DNA of 16,056 nt from an uncultured Desulfotignum sp. (GTDB lineage Bacteria > Desulfobacterota > Desulfobacteria > Desulfobacterales > Desulfobacteraceae). The notes under the pieces were generated by a model, which had not been told where the DNA came from, did no database searches, and worked only from the letters and a program-made list of their open reading frames with translations. Numbering within the stretch: the first letter of the stretch is position 1; each line of letters starts with the position of its first letter. A program made the translations under genes and the position numbers. Location: NCBI GenBank assembly GCA_937951975.1, contig CALGAJ010000161.1:1-16056 (forward strand). Reading direction: 5' to 3'. Of the stretch, positions 1-6,519 are shown in pieces.

Positions 1-282
1 GCGTTTGTGCGCAAGGCCGTGCCGGAACCGCTGTTCAACCGGATGATTCTGTCGGGACAGCGCATGACCGCCGAGGAACTTGAAGCAAATGGTGTGATCG
101 TCAAAGCCTGCGACGACCAGGATCATCTCATGACCGAGGCCCTGGCATTCGCGGCGGGGTTTGACAAGAAGCGGGGCATTTTCAGAGAATTGAAGCAGCG
201 GATGCACAAAGACCTGATAAAGGTCCTGGATGACGAAGATCCGGTGTATATCGAACCCCTGAACCTGTTTGTGGCGGATTGA
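1..282 (+). CDS. Enoyl-CoA hydratase/isomerase (crotonase) family, C-terminal fragment
   Basis: The reading frame is open from the first base and ends at TGA 280-282, so only the last 93 residues are visible and the true start lies outside the window. The text ILSGQRMTAEELEANGVI resembles the crotonase C-terminal half, where a 'leLtGe.isAeeA...GlV' segment precedes the final helices. The tail (KKRGIFRELKQRMHKDL and onward) fits the terminal helical region. Crotonases hydrate or isomerise acyl-CoA thioesters, usually in beta-oxidation. The catalytic glutamates and oxyanion-hole residues lie upstream and cannot be checked, so the exact reaction is unknown. The next gene is a convergent acyl-CoA synthetase, which fits an acyl-CoA metabolism context. 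Family is fairly sure, substrate is not. Confidence 0.75.
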   Translation, partial: AFVRKAVPEPLFNRMILSGQRMTAEELEANGVIVKACDDQDHLMTEALAFAAGFDKKRGIFRELKQRMHKDLIKVLDDEDPVYIEPLNLFVAD

Positions 283-301
283 TCCAGGGGTTGAAACGGA
301 C

Positions 302-415
302 GGTTGAACCCAGCCGGCTGGGCCGGAAAATGGAACCGGACAATCGAGATGGACAGCGGATTTCCAGGTACGGCCAAAGGCCTTTGGCCGTACCTGGAAA
401 ATAACCGGTTCAACC
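302..415. repeat. Nested inverted repeats with a perfect 40-bp palindrome between convergent genes
   Basis: Bases 361-400 form a perfect palindrome: the 20-base arm 361-380 is exactly the reverse complement of 381-400. A second perfect 14-bp palindrome (CCCAGCCGGCTGGG) lies at 309-322. An outer 9-bp pair encloses both (GGTTGAACC 302-310 and GGTTCAACC 407-415). The element lies between the stop codons of two convergent genes. It could therefore act as a bidirectional transcription terminator, although no clear T-tract follows the 40-bp hairpin on either side. It could also be a copy of a repeated extragenic palindrome. The structure is directly seen; the role is inferred. Confidence 0.8.
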
Positions 416-430
416 TTCAATCTGCCGGGA

Positions 431-2080
431 TCATTTGTACTGGGTCCGGATATCTTTTTTGCTGATTTTCCCTACGGATGTTTTGGGAATGTCCGCATCC
501 AGAATGATCCGGGTCGGCACACCGTATTTGGGAATCTGCCCTTTTTCCACAAACGCCATGCAGTGGTCCTGGATATCTTTTTCCGTGATTTTGCCCCGGA
601 AAGCGTCCTTGATCACCACCATGGCCAGGGGCCGTTCTCCCCATTTGTCATCGGCCACCCCCACCACGGCCACCTCACTGACCGCTTCATGCCGGCTGAT
701 GATGTCTTCAAGCTCCAGAGACGAGATCCATTCCCCGCCGGTTTTGATCACATCCTTGAGCCGGTCCGTGATGCGCAGATACCCTTCGGCATCGATGACA
801 CCGATATCGCCGGTGTGCAGCCAGCCATCCGCCCACAGCGCCTCGCTTTTTTCTTCGGATTTGACATATCCCTGGGTGAGCCAGGGGGCTCTTACCACCA
901 CCTCACCCGCGGTTTTGCCGTCATGGGGCAGTTCCTTGCCGTCCATGTCCACGATTTTGAGCTGGACATGGGGAATCGGCAGGCCGGTCATACACCGGAT
1001 GGCCACCTGTTCATCCTGATCTGTTTCCATGAGACCGGGCTTGATCATGGCCAGGGTCAGCACCGGACAGGTTTCGGACATGCCGTACCCCGTATACAGG
1101 TTGATACCGTGTTTCAACGCCTGGGCGCACAGTCCCCTGGACAAAGCCGATCCGCCGATGATCACCTTCCATCCTGTCAGGTCCACCTTATTGATGGCCG
1201 GGCTTGTGACCAGCATGTTCATGATGGTGGGGACGCAGTGGGAATAGGTGACGTTTTCCGTGAGAATCAGTTTGAGCAGCATTTCCGGTTCATACCGGCC
1301 GGGATACACCTGTTTGGCCCCTAAGAGCGTCATGAGATATGGCATGCCCCAGGCATGGACATGGAACATGGGGGTCATGGGCATGTACACGTCATTGGAC
1401 GTGATGTTGGCCTGATGGGCATAGCCGCACAGCACGGACAAAGTGGCATAGGTGTGCAGCACGATCTGGCGGTGGCTGAAAAACACCCCCTTGGGCAACC
1501 CGGTGGTGCCGGTGGTGTAAAACGTGGTGGCCATGGTGTTTTCATCGAAATCCGGAAACACGTATTCCGGGGCCGTGTCGGTCATGAGGGCTTCATATTC
1601 TCCGGCAAATTCAAGCCCGGATTCCGGAATGTCTCCGGTATCGGACAGCACCACCACTTTTTTCACGGTCTCGAACCGGTCTTTCACCGATTCCAGGAGC
1701 GGCACGAATTCCGTGTTCACCAGGATCACGTCGTCTTCGGCATGGTTGATGGTGTAGATGAGCTGTTCCGGGGTCAGGCGGATGTTGATGGTGTGCAGCA
1801 CCGCCCCCATCATGGGCACGGCAAAAAAACATTCCAGGTACCGGTGGGAATCCCAGTCCATGACCGCCACGGTGTCCCCGGATCGGACGCCCAGGTTCTC
1901 CAGCATGGCGGCCAGCTGCCGGACCCGCTGATTGAATGTTTTGTAGGTATACCGGCGCTGGTCCCGGTAAACGATCTCCTGTTCCGGGGAATAGATCAAC
2001 GGCGTGTCCAGCAGGTTCTTGATGAGCAGCGGATACGCATGGGCACTGGGGGTGGGATGGATCAGTCGGGTGTTTGTCAT
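431..2080 (-). CDS. Medium/long-chain acyl-CoA synthetase (AMP-forming, AlkK/DmdB-like)
   Basis: This protein of 549 residues activates a fatty or other carboxylic acid to its acyl-CoA through an acyl-adenylate. The AMP-binding P-loop TTGTTGLPKG is at residues 189-198, the GYGMSET adenine-binding segment at 331-337, the HTGD motif at 422-425 and the hinge/A8 region ITDRLKDVIKTGGE at 437-450. The C-terminal PKTSVGK carries the predicted catalytic lysine K538. Length matches the roughly 540-550 residue AlkK-type medium-chain synthetases. The open frame extends 12 codons further to an ATG at 2116. I chose the ATG at 2080 because AAGGAGG (2085-2091) lies four bases upstream of it. Chain length of the substrate cannot be read from sequence. 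The gene converges on a crotonase fragment, consistent with acyl-CoA catabolism. Confidence 0.92.
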   Translation of the reverse strand: MTNTRLIHPTPSAHAYPLLIKNLLDTPLIYSPEQEIVYRDQRRYTYKTFNQRVRQLAAMLENLGVRSGDTVAVMDWDSHRYLECFFAVPMMGAVLHTINIRLTPEQLIYTINHAEDDVILVNTEFVPLLESVKDRFETVKKVVVLSDTGDIPESGLEFAGEYEALMTDTAPEYVFPDFDENTMATTFYTTGTTGLPKGVFFSHRQIVLHTYATLSVLCGYAHQANITSNDVYMPMTPMFHVHAWGMPYLMTLLGAKQVYPGRYEPEMLLKLILTENVTYSHCVPTIMNMLVTSPAINKVDLTGWKVIIGGSALSRGLCAQALKHGINLYTGYGMSETCPVLTLAMIKPGLMETDQDEQVAIRCMTGLPIPHVQLKIVDMDGKELPHDGKTAGEVVVRAPWLTQGYVKSEEKSEALWADGWLHTGDIGVIDAEGYLRITDRLKDVIKTGGEWISSLELEDIISRHEAVSEVAVVGVADDKWGERPLAMVVIKDAFRGKITEKDIQDHCMAFVEKGQIPKYGVPTRIILDADIPKTSVGKISKKDIRTQYK

Positions 2081-2084
2081 GAGA

Positions 2085-2091
2085 CCTCCTT
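2085..2091 (-). promoter_or_regulatory. Ribosome binding site of the acyl-CoA synthetase
   Basis: On the minus strand AAGGAGG is followed by TCTC and then ATG (2080). This near-perfect Shine-Dalgarno sequence decides the start in favour of the internal methionine over the ATG at 2116. Confidence 0.85.
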
Positions 2092-2180
2092 GGATGAAAG
2101 TGTTTCGGGTTGTCATGGATTCCGGTTGATGACCGTCTTACGATATCCGGCAAAAGAATAAAATAGGGGGGGTCCTCAAA

Positions 2181-2207
2181 CCGGTGTGGGTCAAATCCCT
2201 ACACCGG
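2181..2207 (-). terminator. Possible terminator hairpin at the end of the kinase/regulator operon
   Basis: CCGGTGT (2181-2187) pairs with ACACCGG (2201-2207). An inner GGG/CCC pairing extends the stem beyond a one-base bulge. The hairpin overlaps the last codon and stop of the response regulator gene. There is no immediate T-run; only a T-rich stretch (TATTTTATTCTTTT on the minus strand) follows some bases later. It may be a weak intrinsic terminator or an mRNA 3' stabilising hairpin. Confidence 0.4.
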
Positions 2208-2870
2208 GTCCGGCGGCATGAATTCACCGGTTTCCACCCAGATCACGGCATGCCGGAGCATCTCCCGGGCGTTTTTCAGATTCAGCTTTTCCTTGATCCG
2301 TTCCTGGTAGGTGCCCACGGTTTTGACGCTGATATTGAGCTGTACGGCGATTTCTCTGGAGGAAAGCCCCAGCCCGATGAGCCGGAAAATCTGGAGTTCC
2401 CTGTCCGAGATCCGTTTCAAAGGCGATTCATGGGCCGTGGCCGGCTGGTTCTGGTAGATGGACAGGATGTGGCTCATGATCCGCCGGCTCACGTGGACAT
2501 GCCCGGCCATGATGGTGCGGATCGCCTCCACCACGGATTCCGAGACCTCCTGCTTCATGATGTATCCCCTGGCACCGGCCTGGAGACACCGCTCCGCATG
2601 CAGGGCTTCATCATGCATGGAAAGGACCAGGGCCGCACACGATGGAAACCGGTCGTGCATCTCTTTGAGCAGGTCCACGCCGCTGCTGTGTTTCAAAGAC
2701 AGGTCCACGATGACCAGGTCCGGTTTCAGGGTCTGGATCAGGCCGATGGCGGTGTCCACGTCTTCGGCTTCTCCGCAGACCTGCATGTCCGGTTCATGGT
2801 CGATCATGTCCTTGATTCCCATCCGGAAAATAGGGTGGTCTTCAACGATGAGAATGGCGATTTTTTCCAT
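2199..2870 (-). CDS. NarL/LuxR-family response regulator
   Basis: This 223-residue protein has an N-terminal receiver domain and a C-terminal LuxR-type helix-turn-helix, and is expected to bind DNA once phosphorylated. In the receiver, E10-D11 form the acidic pocket, D56 (VIVDLSL) is the phosphoacceptor, S84 is the switch residue and K106 (GYIMKQE) the conserved lysine. The HTH (SDRELQIFRLIGLGLSSREI, then a recognition helix with VKTVGTYQ) occupies roughly residues 155-205. An in-frame TTG at 2888 overlaps the kinase stop codon. I prefer the ATG at 2870 because GGAG (2880-2883) lies nine bases upstream and the protein then begins directly with the first receiver strand. It follows the sensor kinase gene with a 14-base gap, so the two form one operon and almost certainly one pathway. 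Target genes cannot be told from the sequence. Confidence 0.93.
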   Translation of the reverse strand: MEKIAILIVEDHPIFRMGIKDMIDHEPDMQVCGEAEDVDTAIGLIQTLKPDLVIVDLSLKHSSGVDLLKEMHDRFPSCAALVLSMHDEALHAERCLQAGARGYIMKQEVSESVVEAIRTIMAGHVHVSRRIMSHILSIYQNQPATAHESPLKRISDRELQIFRLIGLGLSSREIAVQLNISVKTVGTYQERIKEKLNLKNAREMLRHAVIWVETGEFMPPDPV

Positions 2871-2884
2871 GGTCAGATGCTCCG

Positions 2885-5101
2885 TCAATGAGGATGCCGG
2901 GCCAACACCAGGGTCACCCGGGTGCCGCCGGTTGAAACAGGGTCAAAGGCAAGGGTGCCGCCGATGCGGGCGGCCCGGAACGTCATGATCCGGATCCCCA
3001 TGCCCTGGGTTTTGGCTGAAAAATCAGCCCCCGTGCCGTTGTCCGACACGGTGATGCAAACTTTTTCTGCATCACTGATCAGAGTCATGCGGATCCGGGT
3101 GGCTTTTGCATGCTTGACCGCATTGTGCACGGCTTCATGCACAATGTAATAGGCATGGGTCGCTTCCGTGTCATCGGTGAAAGGCGGCTGATCCAGACGC
3201 CGCTCCAGGGTGCAGGGGATGCCGAACACTTCCCGGACATAGTCCGCCAGCGTGTCCAGGGAGATATCAAACCCCCGGTCCGCCAGGTTGACCGGTTCCA
3301 GTCCCCGGGACAGGGTCCGGGTTTTGTGAATCGCATCCTGAACCACGGTCCGGATCTTTTCCGTCCGGTCGATCTCTTCGGCAAGACGGCCCCTGACCGG
3401 GGCGGTATCCAGATGCCGATGCAGCATTTTGACCATGACTTCGATGCCGATAAGCTGGGGACAAAGATCATCGTGCAGGGACATGGCAATGTTCTGGCGC
3501 TCCCGGAGCCCGATTTTCAGGATCTCTTCTTCCAGGCGCCGGGCATCGGTGATGTCTGCCATGGCCGCCAGAAGACAGGCCTCCCCCCACACCATCACCC
3601 GTTCGGCGGAAATGATTCCCCGGCGGCGTCCGCCGGTCCGGGTCCGGAAAACGATCTCCCTGTTTTTCACCGGGCGGCGGGCCCTGATTTCCGAAAACAG
3701 CCTTCGGCCGTCCTCCCGCGGCAAGAAAAAATCCAGGGTGAGGAGTTCCCTGCCGGAAAGATCCATCAGGCGGTAGCCGGTCATGGTCAAGAAACTGTCA
3801 TTGGCGTTGATGATCCGGCTGTCGGACAGCACCGCAATGAACATGCCGGCCGGATTGCTTCGAAACGCCTTGGAAAACATTTCATCAGACAGGCGCAGGG
3901 CCTGCTCGTTTTTCCGGCGCATGCGGATTTCCGATTCCAGATTCCGGCGGGACTTGTCCAGCTTGTCCATAAACCGGTTGAAATATCCGGCCAGCTGCCC
4001 GATTTCATCGGTGGCTTCCACCGGCATCCGCACGGAAAAATCACCGCGCGCCCCCCGGTCGAACCGTTTCATCAAAGACTGCAACGGAATGATCACCGAC
4101 CGGTTCACCCACAGATAGGATCCTGTGATCAGAAGAAAAATCAGGGCCACAATTCCCAGTACAATGGTTTTCACCGTGTTCAGCGGGGCGTAGATTTCAT
4201 CCAGGTAGCTGGCGGATGCCACAATCCAGTCATATTCCGGAATATGGTTGAAGATCACCAGTTTTTCCCGGGGTTCGGCATCTCCCGGGTTTTTCCAGGA
4301 ATATACGGCTTTGCCGTTCTTTTTCTCACACATGTCCCGGACAAAATAGCGGCCGTCTTTGTCCGTGGCATCAAAGTAATTCCCGCTCATGAACGGGTGA
4401 ACGATCAGGTTGCCGGCCGAGTCATGGATATAGGCGTATCCGGTTTTTCCGAAAGTCAGGTCCAGGATGCTTTTCCTGAAATCAGAGATCTCGATCAGGT
4501 GTGAGAACTCTTCCCGGTAGGTGGACACCGCAATGATCCAGTCCCAGGGCGCAAAATAGCTCATGTACATGGCCTTGGGCTTCATCACGTCTTCTTCCGG
4601 GTTTTTCCATTCATATTCCAGGTACCCGGTTTTCAGGCGGATCATCTCCCGGACAAATTCCCGGTCCATGAACCGCCGGCCGGTGACACCGGGATTGGGA
4701 TGTTCCGCGGCAATGCCTTGGGAACTGGCGCAGAAGATATATCCGGTTTTGCCGATGGTCTGGCTGAACAGGATTTTCCGGCACAGGTCTTTGGCCTGTT
4801 GTTCCGTGATGTTGCCCTGTTCAAACTCCTGATATACCGCCTGGATGATTTCCAGGTTTTTTTCGGCCACGGCCCGCAGGTGGTTCTTGATGGAGGTGGC
4901 GGCGGCCGTGCGCACCATGTGGCGGATGGCTGCCGTGGCATTGGTGAGTTCGCTTTCGATATGGGTTTCAATGGTGGTCTGGACCCGGGAGATGATGAAG
5001 CCGCCGCCCACCAGCACGGCGATGACGATCACCAGGGTGTGGCCGCCCAGCAGTTTGGTCCGGATGTTCCGGTTTTTTATCCATTGGAAAATTGATTTCA
5101 T
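2885..5101 (-). CDS. Membrane sensor histidine kinase, Cache-HAMP-PAS-HisKA_3-HATPase
   Basis: This 738-residue inner-membrane kinase is the likely partner of the adjacent NarL-type regulator. A transmembrane helix at about 18-40 is followed by a periplasmic region to about 310 with two Cache-like repeats. Each repeat contains a GKTGY signature (residues 117-121 and 218-222) and a later 'WKNP' plus 'DWI(I/V)A' segment. A second helix (about 312-332) leads to HAMP (about 333-385), a PAS domain (about 405-520) and a HisKA_3 dimerisation segment with SLHDDL, where H543 is the predicted phosphoacceptor. The ATPase domain has the N-box (HEAVHNAVKHA, N660), the SDNGTG box (D687) and the GMGIRIM box. 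HisKA_3 kinases normally pair with NarL/LuxR regulators, as here. Cache domains usually bind small carboxylates or amino acids, but the ligand is unknown. The ATG at 5101 is preferred over a TTG at 5137, which falls inside a putative -35 box. Confidence 0.93.
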   Translation of the reverse strand: MKSIFQWIKNRNIRTKLLGGHTLVIVIAVLVGGGFIISRVQTTIETHIESELTNATAAIRHMVRTAAATSIKNHLRAVAEKNLEIIQAVYQEFEQGNITEQQAKDLCRKILFSQTIGKTGYIFCASSQGIAAEHPNPGVTGRRFMDREFVREMIRLKTGYLEYEWKNPEEDVMKPKAMYMSYFAPWDWIIAVSTYREEFSHLIEISDFRKSILDLTFGKTGYAYIHDSAGNLIVHPFMSGNYFDATDKDGRYFVRDMCEKKNGKAVYSWKNPGDAEPREKLVIFNHIPEYDWIVASASYLDEIYAPLNTVKTIVLGIVALIFLLITGSYLWVNRSVIIPLQSLMKRFDRGARGDFSVRMPVEATDEIGQLAGYFNRFMDKLDKSRRNLESEIRMRRKNEQALRLSDEMFSKAFRSNPAGMFIAVLSDSRIINANDSFLTMTGYRLMDLSGRELLTLDFFLPREDGRRLFSEIRARRPVKNREIVFRTRTGGRRRGIISAERVMVWGEACLLAAMADITDARRLEEEILKIGLRERQNIAMSLHDDLCPQLIGIEVMVKMLHRHLDTAPVRGRLAEEIDRTEKIRTVVQDAIHKTRTLSRGLEPVNLADRGFDISLDTLADYVREVFGIPCTLERRLDQPPFTDDTEATHAYYIVHEAVHNAVKHAKATRIRMTLISDAEKVCITVSDNGTGADFSAKTQGMGIRIMTFRAARIGGTLAFDPVSTGGTRVTLVLARHPH

Positions 5102-5108
5102 ATCCGCT

Positions 5109-5137
5109 GTAATACGACAGTGTCCGGCCGGGGTCAA
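5109..5137 (-). promoter_or_regulatory. Putative sigma-70-like promoter of the sensor kinase operon
   Basis: On the minus strand TTGACC (5132-5137) and TATTAC (5109-5114) are separated by 17 bases, giving five and four matches to the two consensus hexamers. The predicted transcript start falls at or next to the ATG at 5101, which has no good Shine-Dalgarno sequence. The mRNA could therefore be leaderless. The match is suggestive only. Confidence 0.35.
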
Positions 5138-5192
5138 CCGGTTTCCAGGGAAGGTCTGTGCGCCGGTAAAATGACGTGGTCGGCAGAGTGCC

Positions 5193-5275
5193 GTCCCCGG
5201 AGGGGTGGCTTGCTGCCGGCCTGGAATCCACGGAGTGGCTCCGACAGTCCGTTAGCAAGCCACCCCTCCGGGGAC
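5193..5275. repeat. Perfect 22-bp inverted repeat with a structured 39-base centre
   Basis: The arm at 5193-5214 is the exact reverse complement of 5254-5275. The centre (5215-5253) can itself fold: CGGAG (5231-5235) pairs with CTCCG (5239-5243). The element lies between divergent genes, so it is not an ordinary end-of-gene terminator for either of them. Possible roles include a REP/MITE-like non-autonomous repeat, a regulatory hairpin in a leader, or an operator-like site. I see no clear target-site duplication at its edges. Confidence 0.8.
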
Positions 5276-5364
5276 TCCGATGTGCAGAAAAACTGCGGTT
5301 CTTCTTCAGGGTCAGATCAATTTACAAGGATAGAAACCCTGGGTCTGGATGAAACACGTTCAGG

Positions 5365-5393
5365 TTGACAGGCAGTGTCTGCTGGGATAGATT
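5365..5393 (+). promoter_or_regulatory. Probable sigma-70 promoter of the RlmN-like gene
   Basis: A perfect TTGACA (5365-5370) is followed after 17 bases by TAGATT (5388-5393), which has four matches to the -10 consensus. Transcription would start near 5400, about 30 bases ahead of the ATG at 5430. The leader would consist largely of the CCCAGAA repeats. Confidence 0.55.
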
Positions 5394-5394
5394 T

Positions 5395-5415
5395 CCCAGA
5401 ACCCAGAACCCAGAA
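5395..5415 (+). repeat. Three tandem copies of CCCAGAA
   Basis: CCCAGAA occurs three times head to tail (5395-5401, 5402-5408, 5409-5415), followed by a run of C. It sits between the predicted -10 box and the start codon of the RlmN-like gene, so copy-number changes would alter the 5' leader. Confidence 0.85.
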
Positions 5416-5429
5416 CCCCCGTTCATTTG

Positions 5430-6449
5430 ATGAATATACTGGCATTGACACTGGATCAGGTGGTCCGAAAACTTGAAACCGGATACGGTAAGGGCCGGTT
5501 TCATGCCCGGGCCCTGTACCGGGAAATTTTTGAAAAAGGAAACCTCAAGTTCGGGTCGGCACCTGAATTTACGGCTTCCCCGGCTTTGGCACGCTCCCTT
5601 GAAAAAAACATTTCCGTGGCACCCGGAGAGGTGGTGAACACGTTTCAGGACGCGGATCTGACCAAGTTCATCACCCGGCTGTCCGACGGTCAAAAGATCG
5701 AATCGGTCATTGTTCCCATGAACCGTTACAGCACCCTGTGCGTGTCCACCCAGGTGGGATGCCGCATGGGATGTGCGTTCTGTGAAACCGGGCGCATGGG
5801 ATGGAAGCGGCATCTGGAGGTGCACGAAATTACGGGTCAGCTGTTCAATGCCCGGCATACACTGAAAACACCGGTGAAAAATGTGGTGTTCATGGGCATG
5901 GGGGAGCCGTTCGACAATTTTGATGCCGTCATGGCCGCTGTCCGGGTCATGCAGGTGCAGCAGGGGTTTGACATCGCTTTGCGTCACATGACCATTTCCA
6001 CGGCCGGGCTGGTGCCGGGCATTGAAAAACTGGCGGAACAGGACCTGCCGGGGATCCGCCTGGCTGTCTCAATCAACGCTGCGGACAACGAAACCCGGTC
6101 CCGGCTGATGCCGGTGAACCGTGCCTGGCCCCTGGACACCCTTAAAACCGCTCTGTCACGGTTTCCCCTGCCCCATAAAGGCACGTTTCTGTTTGAATAC
6201 ATTCTCATCAAAGGGGTGAATGACTCCCCGGCTCATGCGGAACAGCTGGCAAACTTTATCCGCCCCCTGCCGGTCCGCCTCAACCTGATCCCCTGCAACC
6301 CGGTGCCGGGAAAGGGATTTGAAAGCCCTTCCGATGAATCAATGAACCGGTTTTCCCGGCATCTGGTGAAACAGGGAATATTTGTGATCCGCCGCTGGAG
6401 CAAGGGCCGGTCCGTGTCCGCCGGATGCGGTCAGCTGGGGCGTTCCTGA
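5430..6449 (+). CDS. RlmN/Cfr-family radical SAM RNA methyltransferase
   Basis: The 339-residue protein belongs to the family that adds a methyl group to an adenine base of RNA (C2 of A2503 in 23S rRNA for RlmN, which can also modify tRNA). The radical SAM cluster motif CRMGCAFC provides C111, C115 and C118. FMGMGEP (154-160) is the SAM-binding loop. AGCGQLG near the C-terminus supplies C333, the expected methyl-carrying cysteine, and C104 in TLCVSTQVGC is also conserved. It is shorter than E. coli RlmN (384 residues) and differs in usually steady places: CETGRMGW after the cluster, SINAADN where RlmN has SLHAPND, and RRWSKGRSVS before the cysteine. A TTG directly precedes the ATG at 5430, and neither has a Shine-Dalgarno sequence. 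It may be the genome's rlmN or a divergent paralogue. Confidence 0.85.
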   Translation: MNILALTLDQVVRKLETGYGKGRFHARALYREIFEKGNLKFGSAPEFTASPALARSLEKNISVAPGEVVNTFQDADLTKFITRLSDGQKIESVIVPMNRYSTLCVSTQVGCRMGCAFCETGRMGWKRHLEVHEITGQLFNARHTLKTPVKNVVFMGMGEPFDNFDAVMAAVRVMQVQQGFDIALRHMTISTAGLVPGIEKLAEQDLPGIRLAVSINAADNETRSRLMPVNRAWPLDTLKTALSRFPLPHKGTFLFEYILIKGVNDSPAHAEQLANFIRPLPVRLNLIPCNPVPGKGFESPSDESMNRFSRHLVKQGIFVIRRWSKGRSVSAGCGQLGRS

Positions 6450-6519
6450 TACAAGGAACAAAAGTGCTATCTCATCATCGATATAAAGCCGATGACATAT
6501 AACCAGAAGTCATTGTCCA

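Larger units (their letters stand above)
5102..5426. other. Gene-free divergent region with promoters and an inverted repeat
   Basis: No credible coding frame was found in these 325 bases between the divergent sensor kinase and RlmN-like genes. They hold a putative kinase promoter next to its start codon, an 83-base element with perfect 22-bp inverted arms, a probable promoter towards the RlmN-like gene and a triple heptamer repeat. These are listed separately. Confidence 0.8.

Noticed and set aside
1355..2161. Plus-strand open frame of 268 codons opposite the acyl-CoA synthetase
   Set aside because: Low-complexity His/Gly/Val composition, no domain, and fully antisense to a clear AMP-binding enzyme.
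3110..4504. Long plus-strand open frame of 464 codons opposite the sensor kinase
   Set aside because: It lies antisense to a kinase with complete motifs, has no recognisable domain, and is rich in His, Gly and Pro as expected for a shadow of GC-rich coding DNA.
5193..5275. Insertion sequence or tRNA-like gene at the inverted repeat
   Set aside because: There is no transposase frame between or beside the arms, no clear target duplication, and no cloverleaf or anticodon arrangement.
5395..5420. CRISPR-like or direct-repeat array
   Set aside because: Only three contiguous 7-base units with no spacers.
5322..5987. Minus-strand open frame of 221 codons opposite the RlmN-like gene
   Set aside because: It overlaps the cluster cysteine region of a clear radical SAM gene and has no protein-like motifs.
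6475..6495. Terminator between the convergent RlmN-like and cpaF genes
   Set aside because: Only a 6-bp TCATCG/CGATGA stem with a 9-base loop and no T-run on either strand.
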